Shown here: piece after piece, positions 36,097 to 46,683 of the stretch | How the letters are laid out: each line of letters begins with the position of its first letter | How positions within the stretch are numbered: the stretch's first letter is position 1 | Made by a program: the position numbers and the translations under genes | Notes under the pieces: generated by a model | Databases searched by the model: none | What the model was told of the DNA's origin: nothing | The model's input: the letters and a program-made list of their open reading frames with translations, nothing else | Source: RPQJ01 sp963731105 | Lineage (GTDB): Bacteria > Pseudomonadota > Gammaproteobacteria > Steroidobacterales > Steroidobacteraceae | Direction: 5' to 3' | Length of the DNA stretch: 64,000 bases | NCBI GenBank assembly: GCA_963731105.1 | Contig: CAVSUM010000023.1 | Coordinates: 1 to 64,000 of the forward strand

Positions 36097-36522
36097 TCAC
36101 AGTACCCGCGCCAGCTCGCGCGCGGTGATCATCGCCAGCGCCAGCGTGGCCAGCGCGAAAATGCTGAAGCGCACGATCACCCGGTTGATGGTGGCCTGCA
36201 CCAGCGAGTGCACGACGCGCAGCAGCACGTACGCCCACGCCAGCCGCAGCGACGTGGCGTCGCCGCCGCCCGTGAGTGCTGCGAAGAACATCACCGCGTA
36301 GAAGATCGTCGGCTGCTCGTGCAGGTGGTTGTAGTTGTCGGCCACCGAGCGCACGCCGGGCCGCAGCCGGTGCGCCCAGGTGCCCGGGTAGGCAGCGTCC
36401 TGCGGGTCGATGCCGGCGGCCTTCATGGCCGGAATGCGCGTGGCGTACATCCACACCCACATCACGAGCGTCCACGCGACCAGCGCGAGGACGGGCATCA
36501 GGAATTCAGTCGAAGTCGGCAC
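36097..36522 (-). CDS. MAPEG family membrane protein
   Basis: A 141-residue four-helix membrane protein of the MAPEG (microsomal glutathione transferase-like) family. Hydrophobic segments lie near residues 8-26, 72-88, 93-112 and 118-138. The segment VRSVADNYNHLHEQPTIFYAVMFFAA with the N-HLHEQP signature is characteristic. Bacterial members may bind glutathione or lipid substrates; no partner gene is evident. Confidence 0.85.
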   Translation of the reverse strand: MPTSTEFLMPVLALVAWTLVMWVWMYATRIPAMKAAGIDPQDAAYPGTWAHRLRPGVRSVADNYNHLHEQPTIFYAVMFFAALTGGGDATSLRLAWAYVLLRVVHSLVQATINRVIVRFSIFALATLALAMITARELARVL

Positions 36523-36617
36523 CTGGCAATCCCCCTGGCTCTTGCGGACCGCGCAAGGTTAGCAGTTCTGCGTCTTGACGCGGCGTGGCCCGGACGGATA
36601 ACTATCGCCCCTGGCCC

Positions 36618-37686
36618 ATGATCGTCTCGACCACCCTCACTGCCAGCAACGCCGGCATCATCGGCGGCGCGCTCGCCTCGGTCCTCGACCAGGTGGACCG
36701 CTGCCTGGTGATCGACACCGGCGCGCGCGACGACACGCTCGAGGTGGCGCGCCGCGTGGCCGGCGACAAGCTGCTGGTGCGCGAATTCCCGTGGCGCAAC
36801 GACTTCGCGGCGGCACGCAATTTCGCCCTCGAGGCAGCCCACGCCGCTGGCGGACAGTGGGCCGTCACGGTCGACACGGACGAGCGACTGCTGTTCGAGC
36901 GGGGATTCGACCTGCGTGCGGCACTGGCGGCTGCGCGCGAGAACGTGTTGCTGGTGAGCGACGAGGGCGGGATCTACGCCAAGGAACGCATCGTGCGCCT
37001 GCCGGCGGCCGTGCGCTGGACCGGGCCGACGCACGAGGCCCTCGGCGGCCAGCGGCCGGGAGAATCCGCGCGGCTCGACGGCCTGCGCTTCACCGAACTG
37101 CCCAAGGACGCCGACGCGTTGCGCCGCAAGTTCGAGCGCGACGTGGCGATCCTGCGCCGTCACACGAAGCAGCACGCGCGCGAGCCGCGCTGGCACTACT
37201 ACCTGGGCGCGTCGCACGCCGACCTCGGCCAGCATGCGGCTGCCATCGACGCGTTTCGCACCTGCGCGTCGCTCGGCGGCTGGGCGGAGGAGGGCGCCTG
37301 GGCCTGCTTCCGCGCCGCCGAGAGTTGCTGCGCACTCGAGCGCTGGCAGGACGCGATCGACTTCTGCGCACGGGGGCTCGCGATCCGCCCGTCGACCGCG
37401 GAGCTCGCCTGGCTGGCGGGGCTGGCGGCGTACCGGGCGAAACGCTACGAGGACGCCATCGCGTGGTCGAACATGGCGATCATCAACGGCCTGTACCAGG
37501 GTGCCGGGGCGAGTTTTCCGCGCATCGGCTTCCGCCAGCCGTCCGCGTTGTACGAGGGACCGTACGACGTGCTGCGCTGGACTTTCGCCGCGACCGGCAA
37601 CGAAGCCGCGGCGGCCGAGGCCGCCCGCGAGGCCGAGGAAGCGAAACACGCTCGCGAGTCACCCGCGCCGCAAGAGCAGCGCCTGA
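36618..37686 (+). CDS. Family 2 glycosyltransferase with TPR-like C-terminus (3' end uncertain)
   Basis: A GT-A fold protein: IVSTTLTASNAGIIGGALASVLDQVDRCLVIDTGARDDTLEV at the N-terminus, FAAARNFALEAAHAAGGQWAVTVDTDERLL with the metal-binding DTD, and GIYAKERIVRLPAAVRWTGPTHEAL. The C-terminal half has helix repeats like TPRs (WHYYLGASHADLGQHAAAIDAF). The open frame as read runs on to 38240 across the whole convergent SRPBCC gene, which is implausible. A stop in a neighbouring frame at 37684-37686 suggests an indel in the last ~30 codons. Start ATG 36618. The role, perhaps glycan or lipid glycosylation, is not defined by neighbours. Confidence 0.7.
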
Positions 37687-37715
37687 ACCGACCGGCTTCC
37701 CGGCGGGTGCGCGGC

Positions 37716-38255
37716 TCAGTGCGTCCCGGCGTCGCGTGGTGCCGAGGCGAGCTGCGCGAACCCGCCGAACTGCTGCGCGATCACGGGATCGACACCGGCC
37801 GCGACCTTGTCGAGCTGGTGCGCGTCGTCGCCGCTCAGCCGGTAACTCACCACCGCCTCCGTGCCGCCGTCGCGCGGCGTGAGCCGCACCGTCAGCACGC
37901 CGGTCACCGCCATTTCCTGGAACGGACCCAGCGCACCGCGGATGCGCAGCAGGCGTCCCGGCAACGCCATGACCACCCGGCCGTGTTCCGCGCTGCCTTC
38001 GGCCCAGCGCTCGCAGAAGCAGCCGCCGGCCTCGGCAACGAGGCTCAGGTGCGTGGCGTCGCCCGACCACGTGTGGTCCTTCGGCCAGTAGCGCTCGGGG
38101 TGCACCAGCACTTCCCAGGCGGCCTGCGGCGGCGCACTGATCGTGAAGCGGTGCTCGATCAGCAGCGCTGCGGGCGTGGCCAGCTTCACTTCCGCCTGGC
38201 CGACCATCGGCAGCAGCGCGGCTGCGGCCAGCGCGATTGACTTGCGCATCTTCAT
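37716..38255 (-). CDS. Exported SRPBCC (START-like) domain protein
   Basis: A 179-residue protein with a signal peptide (MRKSIALAAAALLPMVGQA) and one SRPBCC/polyketide-cyclase-like lipid-binding domain: IEHRFTISAPPQAAWEVLVHPERYWPKDHTWSGDATHLSL, GGCFCERWAEGSAEHGRVVMALPGRLLRIRGALGPFQ, VSYRLSGDD. These domains bind hydrophobic ligands; the periplasmic location is inferred from the signal. It has its own short upstream region before the serine hydrolase gene on the same strand. Confidence 0.8.
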   Translation of the reverse strand: MKMRKSIALAAAALLPMVGQAEVKLATPAALLIEHRFTISAPPQAAWEVLVHPERYWPKDHTWSGDATHLSLVAEAGGCFCERWAEGSAEHGRVVMALPGRLLRIRGALGPFQEMAVTGVLTVRLTPRDGGTEAVVSYRLSGDDAHQLDKVAAGVDPVIAQQFGGFAQLASAPRDAGTH

Positions 38256-38292
38256 CTTTCCCCCCTGCAGTGTTGTTGTCGTGTACGTCGAT

Positions 38293-39621
38293 TCAGGTCA
38301 TGCCGACTGCTTCGAGGTGCCGCTCCTGCTCGGTATCGCTCAGCCGCGGGCAGTGCCGCGACAGCCTGGCCAGCAGCAACAGCAGGTACGGCGCGTGCAG
38401 GCCGAGCAGCACCTTGCCGGTCGCGAGCATCGCCACCGCCGTGCCGCGCTCGGGGTCGGCCCAGACGAGATTGTTGGCGAAACCGAGGTGCCCGTACGCC
38501 TTCGACGTGTCCGGTCCGAACATGCCGAACGGGCTCGCCCCGAGCATCATGCCCGCCGAGTAGCGCAGCGGCAGCAGCAGGGAGCGGTCGATCTCGGGCT
38601 GGCCGACTTCGGCGACCGCGCGTCGGACGGTGAGCGGCTGGAACACGCGCCGGCCGCCGAGCTTGCCGCCGTCGAGCAGGCACTGGAAAAACCGCGAGCA
38701 CTCGTCGGCGGTCGCCACGCCGTTGCCGGACGGGATCACCGCGCGGTAGAAGCGCGGATCGTTCGACAGCGCCACCGCGTGCTCGAGCGTGGTGCCGATG
38801 GCGCGCTTCAGGTAGTGGTCGACGGGCGCATCGATGCGGAAGCCGCAGGAGTAGTTGCGCGCCAGTCGCTGCAGCGTGCGGCCGCGGGCGCCGAAATCGA
38901 ACGTCGCGAGCTGCATGGGCCCGCTGATGTGTTCGCGGAAGAAGCTGCGGAAGCCCTGTCCCGACACTTTCGCGACCAGGTCGGCAATGACGAAGCCGGC
39001 GGTGAGGGCGTGATAGGCGTGATGTTGCCCGGGCTTGTCGGGGGCGGTGCGGTAGATGAGGTCGAGAACCCGCTGCCGGTCGAGCAGCAGCTCGGCGATG
39101 TCGTCGCCGTCGGTCGGCACCGTGGGAATGCCGGCCTTGTGGCACAGCAGCTGGTAGATGGTGATGTCGCGCTTGCCGTTCTGGCCGAATGCCGGGACGT
39201 AGTGGCTCACCGGGTCGAGCAGGCTCAGCTGCTTGCGCTCGGAGAGCAGGTGCACCGCCATCGCGGCCATGGCCTTGCTCGCCGAGTACACGCACACCGG
39301 AGTGTCCGGCGTCATCGGCACCGGGTCCTTGCCGAGGTCGTCCGGTCCGTTGCCACGCGCATGTCCGATCGCGCGCTTCAGGACCACCCTGCCGTGCCGC
39401 CGCACCACCAGCGAGATGCCAGGGTGCATGCCGGTGGCGTACATGTTCTCGACGGCACGCCAGATGGCGGCGACCCCGTCGCGGGTCATGCCGGCGGATT
39501 CCGGGTCCTGCTCCTCGGCCGTGGCGATGCTGGTGACGCTGCCGAGGTCGCGAGGCACCTCTGCGCCGTCGACCACCAGGCGGCGGAGCGGACCAGGCAG
39601 GTGCCGGATGGCCGTCAGCAC
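38293..39621 (-). CDS. Serine hydrolase, beta-lactamase class C/CubicO family
   Basis: A 442-residue protein of the class C beta-lactamase/esterase fold. The SxxK nucleophile motif is SASK at 113-116. The region around residue 205 reads QHHAYHALTAGFVIADLV, where the YxN motif would be YHA, common in esterases of this family. A later YGHLGFANN stands in for the KTG/HxG element. No export signal is obvious, so it is probably a cytoplasmic or membrane-associated esterase rather than an antibiotic resistance enzyme. The first codons overlap the end of the isomerase gene upstream on the same strand. Confidence 0.85.
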   Translation of the reverse strand: MLTAIRHLPGPLRRLVVDGAEVPRDLGSVTSIATAEEQDPESAGMTRDGVAAIWRAVENMYATGMHPGISLVVRRHGRVVLKRAIGHARGNGPDDLGKDPVPMTPDTPVCVYSASKAMAAMAVHLLSERKQLSLLDPVSHYVPAFGQNGKRDITIYQLLCHKAGIPTVPTDGDDIAELLLDRQRVLDLIYRTAPDKPGQHHAYHALTAGFVIADLVAKVSGQGFRSFFREHISGPMQLATFDFGARGRTLQRLARNYSCGFRIDAPVDHYLKRAIGTTLEHAVALSNDPRFYRAVIPSGNGVATADECSRFFQCLLDGGKLGGRRVFQPLTVRRAVAEVGQPEIDRSLLLPLRYSAGMMLGASPFGMFGPDTSKAYGHLGFANNLVWADPERGTAVAMLATGKVLLGLHAPYLLLLLARLSRHCPRLSDTEQERHLEAVGMT

Positions 39622-40248
39622 GAGGTCTTCCCCTGCGCCGATTGCGCCTGGCGGCGGAGAACCGCTTCGCGCACCAGGCCGAGGCGATCGTTGCCGAAGT
39701 ACATGTCGTCACCGCCGACGAACAGGGTGGGCGAGCCGAAGCCGCCGCGGGCGATCACCTCGTCGGTATTGGCCTTGAGCGCAGCCTTGATCTCAGGCGT
39801 GGCGATGCCGGCGAGGAAGCGCCCAGGATCGACGCCGACGCGCTCGCACAGCGCGGCGAGCACGGTCGTCCTGCGAGATGTCCTCCTCGCGCGTCCAGTA
39901 GGCCTCGAACACTTCGGTGGCGAATGGCACCAGCTTGCCTTCCGGCTCGAGCAGCAGGCAGCCGCGCATCGCCTTGACGCTGTTGACCGGGAACACCGCC
40001 GGCGGAAAGTGGATGGTCAGCCCCGCCTGCCGTGCCCAGTCCTGCAGGTCCTTGATCAGATAGGCCTGCTTGGCCGGCACGCCGCGCTCGCGGAACTCGT
40101 ATACGCTCGGGTTGACGGCATTGAAGATGCCGCCGACCAGCACCGGGCGCCAGCGCACCTCGACCCCCAGCTCGCGGGCGATCGGCTGCAGGTTGTGGAA
40201 GGCGAGCCACGTCCAGGGGCTCGAGCAGTCGAAAAAAAACTCTATCAT
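39615..40248 (-). CDS. 2-hydroxychromene-2-carboxylate isomerase/DsbA-like GST kappa family, one frameshift
   Basis: A roughly 211-residue thioredoxin-fold protein: IEFFFDCSSPWTWLAFHNLQPIARELG at the N-terminus (catalytic Ser region SSP), RWRPVLVGGIFNAVN, KDLQDWARQAGLTIHFPP, FPVNSVKAMRGCL, and C-terminal GGFGSPTLFVGGDDMYFGNDRLGLV. The family isomerises hydroxychromene carboxylates with glutathione in aromatic degradation; related proteins have other GSH-dependent roles. The frame breaks near 39868. It is divergent from a GST gene with 38 bp between the starts, consistent with shared glutathione chemistry. Confidence 0.85.
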
Positions 40249-40286
40249 CCTGGAATGTCCCGTCGTTCCCAGGTCGGATCGCAGCA

Positions 40287-41003
40287 ATGATAGACCTTTA
40301 CACCGCCGCCACGCCCAACGGCCACAAGATCTCGATTGCGCTCGAGGAGCTGGCGCTGCCGTACACGGTGCACGCGCTCGACCTCGGCAAGGGCGAGCAG
40401 AAGCGGCCCGAGTTCCTGCGCATCAGCCCCAACGGCCGCATCCCGGCGATCGTCGACCGCGAGGCCGGCGACTTCGCGGTGTTCGAGTCGGGCGCGATCC
40501 TGATCTATCTCGCCGAGAAGACCGGGCGCCTGATGCCGGCGGACGCCCGGGGCCGCTCGCTGGTCATCCAGTGGCTGATGTTCCAGATGGGCGGCATCGG
40601 GCCGATGATGGGCCAGGCCAACGTGTTCTTCCGCTACTTCCCCGAGAAGATCCAGCCCGCGATCGATCGCTACCACGGCGAGGTGCGGCGGCTGTTCGGC
40701 GTGCTGGACTCGCGGCTCGCGGAGCACGAGTACCTGGCGGGCGACTACTCGATCGCCGACATCGCCAACTGGGCCTGGGTGCGCACGCACAAGTGGTCGG
40801 GCGTGGAGCTCGAGGGACTGCCACACCTCGAGCGCTGGGTGCGGCAGCTGGCGAGTCGGCCGGCCTGCCAGCGTGGCATCGACGTGCCGCCGCGGCCGCC
40901 GCGCCTCGAGAGCGGCAAGGGCACCGAGAAATTCATCGAGGAAGCACGCAAGATGGTCGAGACCGGCCAGTCGAGCGCTCCCGACTGGCGGCGCCGGGGT
41001 TGA
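40287..41003 (+). CDS. Glutathione S-transferase (YfcG/Ure2p-like)
   Basis: A 238-residue two-domain GST. The N-terminal thioredoxin domain has MIDLYTAATPNGHKISIALEELALPY, RISPNGRIPAIVDREAG and VFESGAILIYLAEKTGRLMP, where the ESGAI glutathione-binding site and TPNG start are typical of the Nu-class YfcG group. The C-terminal helical domain contains YLAGDYSIADIANWAWVR. It may act as a disulfide-bond reductase or peroxide-handling enzyme. It shares a short divergent promoter region with the HCCA-isomerase-like gene. Confidence 0.9.
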   Translation: MIDLYTAATPNGHKISIALEELALPYTVHALDLGKGEQKRPEFLRISPNGRIPAIVDREAGDFAVFESGAILIYLAEKTGRLMPADARGRSLVIQWLMFQMGGIGPMMGQANVFFRYFPEKIQPAIDRYHGEVRRLFGVLDSRLAEHEYLAGDYSIADIANWAWVRTHKWSGVELEGLPHLERWVRQLASRPACQRGIDVPPRPPRLESGKGTEKFIEEARKMVETGQSSAPDWRRRG

Positions 41004-41098
41004 CCGGTAGCGTATCGCGGGGACTACGGAGCACGAGCGCGCGCGGTTTCGGCTAGCATCCCGGCCCCAGGAGCCGACGCTCGCGGAGGACTTCGACC

Positions 41099-42034
41099 AT
41101 GCGTTGCATCACGGCATTCAGGTTGGCTGCGCCGCTCGGCGCGTCGCTGCTCACGCTGGCGCTGGCCGGCTGTGGAGAGCAGGGTCCGCCCCCGGAGCGG
41201 CTGAAGCCTCCCGGACCGCCACCCACCCCGACGCTCGAGCAGGTCCGGTCGGCGACGATCAACGGCGTGTTCGAGCAGGCGATCACGCTCGCCAACGGCA
41301 AGTACGAGGGCCAGCCCGCCGAGCCCGGCGCGGCTTCGCGCCCGACCGCGGTGCTGTGGGAGCCCACGTTCCACACCGCCGACCTCGACGGCGTCATCGG
41401 CAGCGAGGCGCTGGCGATGCTCAGTTCCAACTCGGGCGGCTCCGGCGAGTTCGTGTCGCTGGCGGTGTTCGGGATGCGCGATGGCGCGTTCGCCAACGTT
41501 GCCACGGTGCCGGTCGGTGACCGCGTCAGGCTGCAGAGCCTGTGGCTCGAGCGCGGCAAGGTGATCATGGACGTGATCGAGCCCGGTCCGAACGATGCGG
41601 CCTGCTGCCCGACCCAGGTGAGCCGCAAGACCTTCGGCTACGCCGACGGCACGTTCAAGCAGGTCTCGAGCGAAGTTCGCGGCATGCTCGCGCTCAGCAT
41701 GCTGTCGGCCAACGAGTGGACGCTGGTCGAGATCGACGGCCAGCCGCTGGCGGCGGACCTCGACCCGCCGCTGATCCATTTCGCGGACGACAAGCTGCGT
41801 GGCTTCGCCGGTTGCAACCGCTTCACGGCTCCTGTCAAGGAAACCAAGCCCGGCGAACTCGACATCGGCGCCCCCGGCGCGGAAAAGAAGGCCTGCCCGT
41901 CGCCGCAGATGGAGCTCGAGCAGAAATTCCTGGCGCAGCTCGATGCCGTGAACCGTTACGGCTACGTCGCCGGGCAGTTGGCGCTCACCTGGGCCGACGG
42001 TGACCGCGTCGGGACCTTGCTGTTCCGGAAGTAG
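41099..42034 (+). CDS. Lipoprotein with C-terminal META domain
   Basis: A 311-residue exported lipoprotein: signal ending in LTLALAGCG (lipobox), a Pro-rich linker (PPPERLKPPGPPPTPT), a middle domain of unknown family, then a META/HslJ-like domain (ANEWTLVEIDGQPLAADLDPPLIHFADDKLRGFAGCNRFTAPV, ALTWADGDRVGTLLFRK). META domains occur in heat-inducible and motility-related envelope proteins. The last 50 bp overlap the convergent wax ester synthase gene. TAGCAT about 45 bp upstream may be a -10. Confidence 0.82.
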   Translation: MRCITAFRLAAPLGASLLTLALAGCGEQGPPPERLKPPGPPPTPTLEQVRSATINGVFEQAITLANGKYEGQPAEPGAASRPTAVLWEPTFHTADLDGVIGSEALAMLSSNSGGSGEFVSLAVFGMRDGAFANVATVPVGDRVRLQSLWLERGKVIMDVIEPGPNDAACCPTQVSRKTFGYADGTFKQVSSEVRGMLALSMLSANEWTLVEIDGQPLAADLDPPLIHFADDKLRGFAGCNRFTAPVKETKPGELDIGAPGAEKKACPSPQMELEQKFLAQLDAVNRYGYVAGQLALTWADGDRVGTLLFRK

Positions 42035-43403
42035 CCACGGCGCGCTCGAGCGCGTCGAAGGCCTCGGTCGTGTAGCGCGCCATGCTCTCGACCTCGGGCA
42101 GCGACGAGCCGTTCGCGGTGTAGCCGAACACCATCTGGTCCGCGTAGGACATGAAGGTGATGTTGAGGCCGAGGCCGGCGATCAGCGTCGACACCGGGAA
42201 GAAAGTCTCGAGTCGCGCGCCGTTCAGATAGAGCGGCCGCTCCGGACCGCGCACGTTCGAGATCAGCATGTTGGCGGGCAGCAGGCCGAGCGCCTCCGGC
42301 TTGGCGATGGTCAGCGTCTCCGACAGTGCGAAGGCCATCACCGCGTAGGCATACGCCGCATCCTTGCCGAGACCCTTGAGCCGCGCCTTCTCGGCGCGGG
42401 TGCTGGCCTTGACCGTCTCGAGGCGGCGGCGGATCGGCGCCGACACCGGACCGAGCGGTGGCCAGATCGCCGAGACGTTGGTCGTCACCTGCTTCGCCTG
42501 CGGATCGTGCAGCGACACCGGGCAGATCGCGACCAGCGGGTGGTCCGGCACGCGCCCTGCCGCGCGCAGGTAGCGATGGATGCCCGCATCGAGGATGCAC
42601 AGTGCGACGTCGTTGAGCGTCGCGTCGGCGGCACGGGCCACGGCCTTCATGCGCCGCAGCGGCAGCCCGGTGTGCGCGATGGCGCGCGCGTTCCAGATCG
42701 GCTCGTTCATCGGCGTCTGCGGCGCGGTGAATGCGCGCTTGCGTAGCGGCGAGTAGCCGAGCAGGCCCTCGAGCGCCTCTTCCGCGATCTGGAACGAGCT
42801 GCGCCCGACCGTGAGCGTCCTGCGCGCCAGCTTCTGCGCCTCGCGTTCGAGCGTCGCGCGCAGCCCGTGCGGTGCCGGTCGCGGACGCTGCGGGTGCTCG
42901 AGGCCGACCGTGGTCCGGATACGGCGGTCGCGCGGCGAATCGGCCAGCGAGCGGCGCAGGATCGCCATGCCGGATTCGCCGTCGACCAGCGCGTGGTGGA
43001 CCTTGTGGTAGATGGCGAAGCGGCCGCCGGCGAGCCCCTCGATGACGTACATCTTCCAGCCCGGGCGATGGCGCTCGAGCATCGGGGCGTGCAGGTCGGC
43101 GATCAGCTCGTGCAGCTGCTGGTCGCTGCCCGGCGCCGGCAGCGCGAGGTGCAGCACGTGGTGGCGGGGGTCGATGTGCTCGACCTCCTGCCAGAGCGGC
43201 ATCCCGGTCTTGCGGAACACCGGGATGCGGTTGAAGGGCGGCTGCGGTGCGGCGCGCCGATAAGCCTCGACGATTTCGCGCGCGGTATTGGCGCCGCCGC
43301 GCCGCGGTGGCTGGAAGATCAGCACCGACCCGACGTGGCGCGGGTTCTCCACGCTCTCCGTCAGGAAGAACATCAGGTCGAGCATCGGGATCGGCGTGGA
43401 CAT
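41985..43403 (-). CDS. Wax ester synthase/diacylglycerol acyltransferase
   Basis: A 472-residue WS/DGAT enzyme. The catalytic HHxxxDG motif is HHALVDG at 136-142; the N-terminus PMLDLMFFLTESVENPRHVGSVLIFQPP and the C-terminal NVRGPERPLYLNGARLETFFPVS (the conserved SNVxGP/PLY region) support it. It esterifies acyl-CoA with fatty alcohols or diacylglycerol to make storage neutral lipids at the inner membrane. It lies 31 bp behind the second diiron protein gene on the same strand and is probably in one operon with it and the reductase. Confidence 0.92.
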   Translation of the reverse strand: MSTPIPMLDLMFFLTESVENPRHVGSVLIFQPPRRGGANTAREIVEAYRRAAPQPPFNRIPVFRKTGMPLWQEVEHIDPRHHVLHLALPAPGSDQQLHELIADLHAPMLERHRPGWKMYVIEGLAGGRFAIYHKVHHALVDGESGMAILRRSLADSPRDRRIRTTVGLEHPQRPRPAPHGLRATLEREAQKLARRTLTVGRSSFQIAEEALEGLLGYSPLRKRAFTAPQTPMNEPIWNARAIAHTGLPLRRMKAVARAADATLNDVALCILDAGIHRYLRAAGRVPDHPLVAICPVSLHDPQAKQVTTNVSAIWPPLGPVSAPIRRRLETVKASTRAEKARLKGLGKDAAYAYAVMAFALSETLTIAKPEALGLLPANMLISNVRGPERPLYLNGARLETFFPVSTLIAGLGLNITFMSYADQMVFGYTANGSSLPEVESMARYTTEAFDALERAVATSGTARSRRGHRRPR

Positions 43404-43434
43404 GGTTCTCTCCCCGGTGTCCCCGCCGACCCGA

Positions 43435-44604
<1,170 letters not shown>

Positions 44605-44645
44605 GATCGTGTCCCCTTGCGTGTGTGTGGTCGGACGGGTCCGGC

Positions 44646-45770
44646 TCAGTAGCCGTCGATGACCACGTCGGTCTCGGCGTAGGTGCAGCAGGCCAGCACG
44701 TAGCCGGCGTCGCGCTCGTGTTCGCCCAGGCAGTTCGGCTCGCTCATCACGACCGTGCCCGCTCGCTTGTGTACCTTGCAGGCGCCGCAGCCGCCCATGG
44801 TGCAGCTCGACGGCAGGTCGACGCCCGCCTCGAGCCCGGCCTGCAGCAGAGTCTGGCCCGCGCGCGCGGTGATGCGGCGGCCGCTGGTGGCGAAGGTGAT
44901 CGCGGCGGAGTGGTCGGGAATGCGGGTGGTGGCCGCCGAGGCGTAGGCGAAGCGCTCGGTGTGGATGCGGTCGCGCGGCACTCCGGCGGACTCCAGGGCG
45001 GCGCACACGCTCTGCATCATCGGTTCCGGGCCGCACACGTAGAACCCGTCGGCGGCCGCGAGGTCGAGCGCTCCCACGACCCGCGCGCCGTCGAGCGCGC
45101 CGTGCAGGCCGTTCCAGCCCGGCGGCGCGACGTCCAGCGCATGTCGTACCACCAGCCGCGGCTGGAACTCGGCGGCCAGCGCGTCGAGCCGTGCGCGGAA
45201 CACGATCTCTTCCTCGCTGCGGTTGCCGGTGAGCAGGGTGACGCGGCTGGCCGGTTCCGCCCGCAGCACCGTCTCGGCGATGCTGACCAGCGGCGTGATG
45301 CCGACGCCGCCGGCCACGAGCACCAGGTGCCGCTGCGCGTGCGCGTCGGTGCCGGGGGTGAACTCGCCGGTCGGCTCGAGGGCCGTCAGCGTGTCGCCCA
45401 CGTGCACCCGCTCGTGCAGGTGACGCGAGACGGTGCCGTCCGCGGCGCGCTTGACGGTGATGGCCGGCAGCGTGCCCGACAGTGGCGAACTGGAGAACGA
45501 GTAGCAGCGGCGCTGCGTGGCGCCACCGGCATCGACCAGCAGGGTCAGGTGCTGGCCGGCACGGTAGGCGAGTGCCGGCTTGCCGCCGTCAGGCGCGCTC
45601 AGCACGTAGGTGCGCGTCGACGGCGTCTCGTCGATCACCGCGGCGACGCGCAGCACGTGACGCGCGTGGCGCGGCTGGGTCGTGGCCCAGCGGGCGCTCG
45701 CAGTGCGCAACTCGAAGGTCGGGGCCGGTTCGGTGAACCAGCCCCGCACGAAGGCGGCGATGCCTGTCAT
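44646..45770 (-). CDS. FNR-type oxidoreductase with C-terminal [2Fe-2S] ferredoxin domain
   Basis: A 374-residue electron-transfer protein. The FAD domain has RRCYSFSSSPLSG and the FAD loop RAGQHLTLLVDAGG; the NAD(P)H domain has LVLVAGGVGITPLVSIAETVL and YVCGPEPMMQSVCAALE. The C-terminal plant-type ferredoxin domain has DLPSSCTMGGCGACKVHKRAGTVVM with the last Cys in LACCTY. This arrangement (HcaD/PaaE-like) feeds electrons to diiron or Rieske oxygenases. It is placed directly before the diiron gene. ATG 45770 follows a 21-bp inverted repeat about 23 bp upstream, a likely operator. Confidence 0.9.
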   Translation of the reverse strand: MTGIAAFVRGWFTEPAPTFELRTASARWATTQPRHARHVLRVAAVIDETPSTRTYVLSAPDGGKPALAYRAGQHLTLLVDAGGATQRRCYSFSSSPLSGTLPAITVKRAADGTVSRHLHERVHVGDTLTALEPTGEFTPGTDAHAQRHLVLVAGGVGITPLVSIAETVLRAEPASRVTLLTGNRSEEEIVFRARLDALAAEFQPRLVVRHALDVAPPGWNGLHGALDGARVVGALDLAAADGFYVCGPEPMMQSVCAALESAGVPRDRIHTERFAYASAATTRIPDHSAAITFATSGRRITARAGQTLLQAGLEAGVDLPSSCTMGGCGACKVHKRAGTVVMSEPNCLGEHERDAGYVLACCTYAETDVVIDGY

Positions 45771-45792
45771 GTCGGTCCCGGATAAATCCAAA

Positions 45793-45813
45793 GTGTGTAT
45801 AAACACTACACAC
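45793..45813 (-). promoter_or_regulatory. Candidate operator: GTGTGTA-N7-TACACAC
   Basis: A perfect 7-bp inverted repeat with a 7-bp centre (TAAACAC) lies between the MerR regulator gene and the reductase gene, overlapping a TATACA-like -10 read on the minus strand. It shares a GTGTATA core with the repeat upstream of the regulator gene. Confidence 0.5.
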
Positions 45814-45846
45814 AAAACGTCCGGCTGGCAAGGGCCCGGTGGCCGG

Positions 45847-46683
45847 CTAGCGGTCGGCAGCGTCGTTCTGGCCGACCTCGGCGAGGAATTGCCGCAGGCG
45901 CTTGCGGTGCATGGCGCTCAGCAGCCGGCCGATGATCGGCCCGGCCTGCTCGACCACGCCGGAGATTTCCTCCGCGGGGGCGCCCGCATACGCGCGCAGC
46001 GCGAGGCGAGCCTCCCGGCGGACCAGCTGCTCCATGGCCTGGTCGTAGAGGCGGAATTCCGCCGGCTCGACGCCGCGGTCGGGGCCCAGGCCCGCCTCCT
46101 TGAATTGCGCCCAGCATTCGAGGATGACGGCGTCGTCCTCCGACAGCAGGCCGCGCTCGGTCGTGCCGTGGACCTGCAGCAGCCCGGCACCGACCAGCGC
46201 GCGCAGTTCCTGCCGCGGCACCCGCGCCGGCACGAAATCCGCGACCGCAACGGTCGGGCTCTGCTGGGCATGGACCCAGCCACCGAGCGTGGCGCGCACG
46301 CGCCGCACGAGGTCTTCCTGCTCGGGCGTGAATCCCTCGTCGACGGTCTCGTCGAGCACGGCGCGGATCGCCTTGAGCGGCAGGAACTGCCGCTCCTGCA
46401 ACTCACGGATGTGTCGCAGGCGCTCGAGGTGCTCGTGGGTGTACAGCGCGGTATTGCGGCCGGTCTTGATCGGCTCCGGCAGCAGTCCCTGCAGCTTGTA
46501 GAAATGAATCGTCTCGCGCGGCAGGCCGCTTTCGCGCACCAGGTCGCGCATGCGCAGCAACCCGTCCGCGGCCGGCGCCGCTGTGCGCGCCGGCCTGCGC
46601 TTGGCAGTCTGGGCTGGAACTGGGGCTGGGGCAGGGACAGGGCGGCCGGCGGTGCGGCGGCCCGGGGCGGCGCGTGAGTTCAT
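45847..46683 (-). CDS. MerR family transcriptional regulator
   Basis: A 278-residue regulator. A Pro/Ala/Arg-rich N-terminal tail of about 40 residues precedes a MerR winged helix (LLRMRDLVRESGLPRETIHFYKLQGLLPEPIKTGRNTALYTHEHLERLRHIRELQERQFLPLKAIRAVL). A long C-terminal effector region lacks metal-binding cysteine pairs, so it probably senses an organic ligand such as an acyl-CoA or other lipid-related molecule. Position upstream of the reductase-diiron-wax ester synthase genes suggests it controls them. The gene starts directly at the end of an inverted repeat, suggesting autoregulation of a leaderless or near-leaderless transcript. Confidence 0.88.
   Translation of the reverse strand: MNSRAAPGRRTAGRPVPAPAPVPAQTAKRRPARTAAPAADGLLRMRDLVRESGLPRETIHFYKLQGLLPEPIKTGRNTALYTHEHLERLRHIRELQERQFLPLKAIRAVLDETVDEGFTPEQEDLVRRVRATLGGWVHAQQSPTVAVADFVPARVPRQELRALVGAGLLQVHGTTERGLLSEDDAVILECWAQFKEAGLGPDRGVEPAEFRLYDQAMEQLVRREARLALRAYAGAPAEEISGVVEQAGPIIGRLLSAMHRKRLRQFLAEVGQNDAADR

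Noticed and set aside
38293..39621. Beta-lactamase antibiotic resistance gene
   Set aside because: It has SxxK but YHA instead of YxN and no export signal; typical of CubicO-like esterases.
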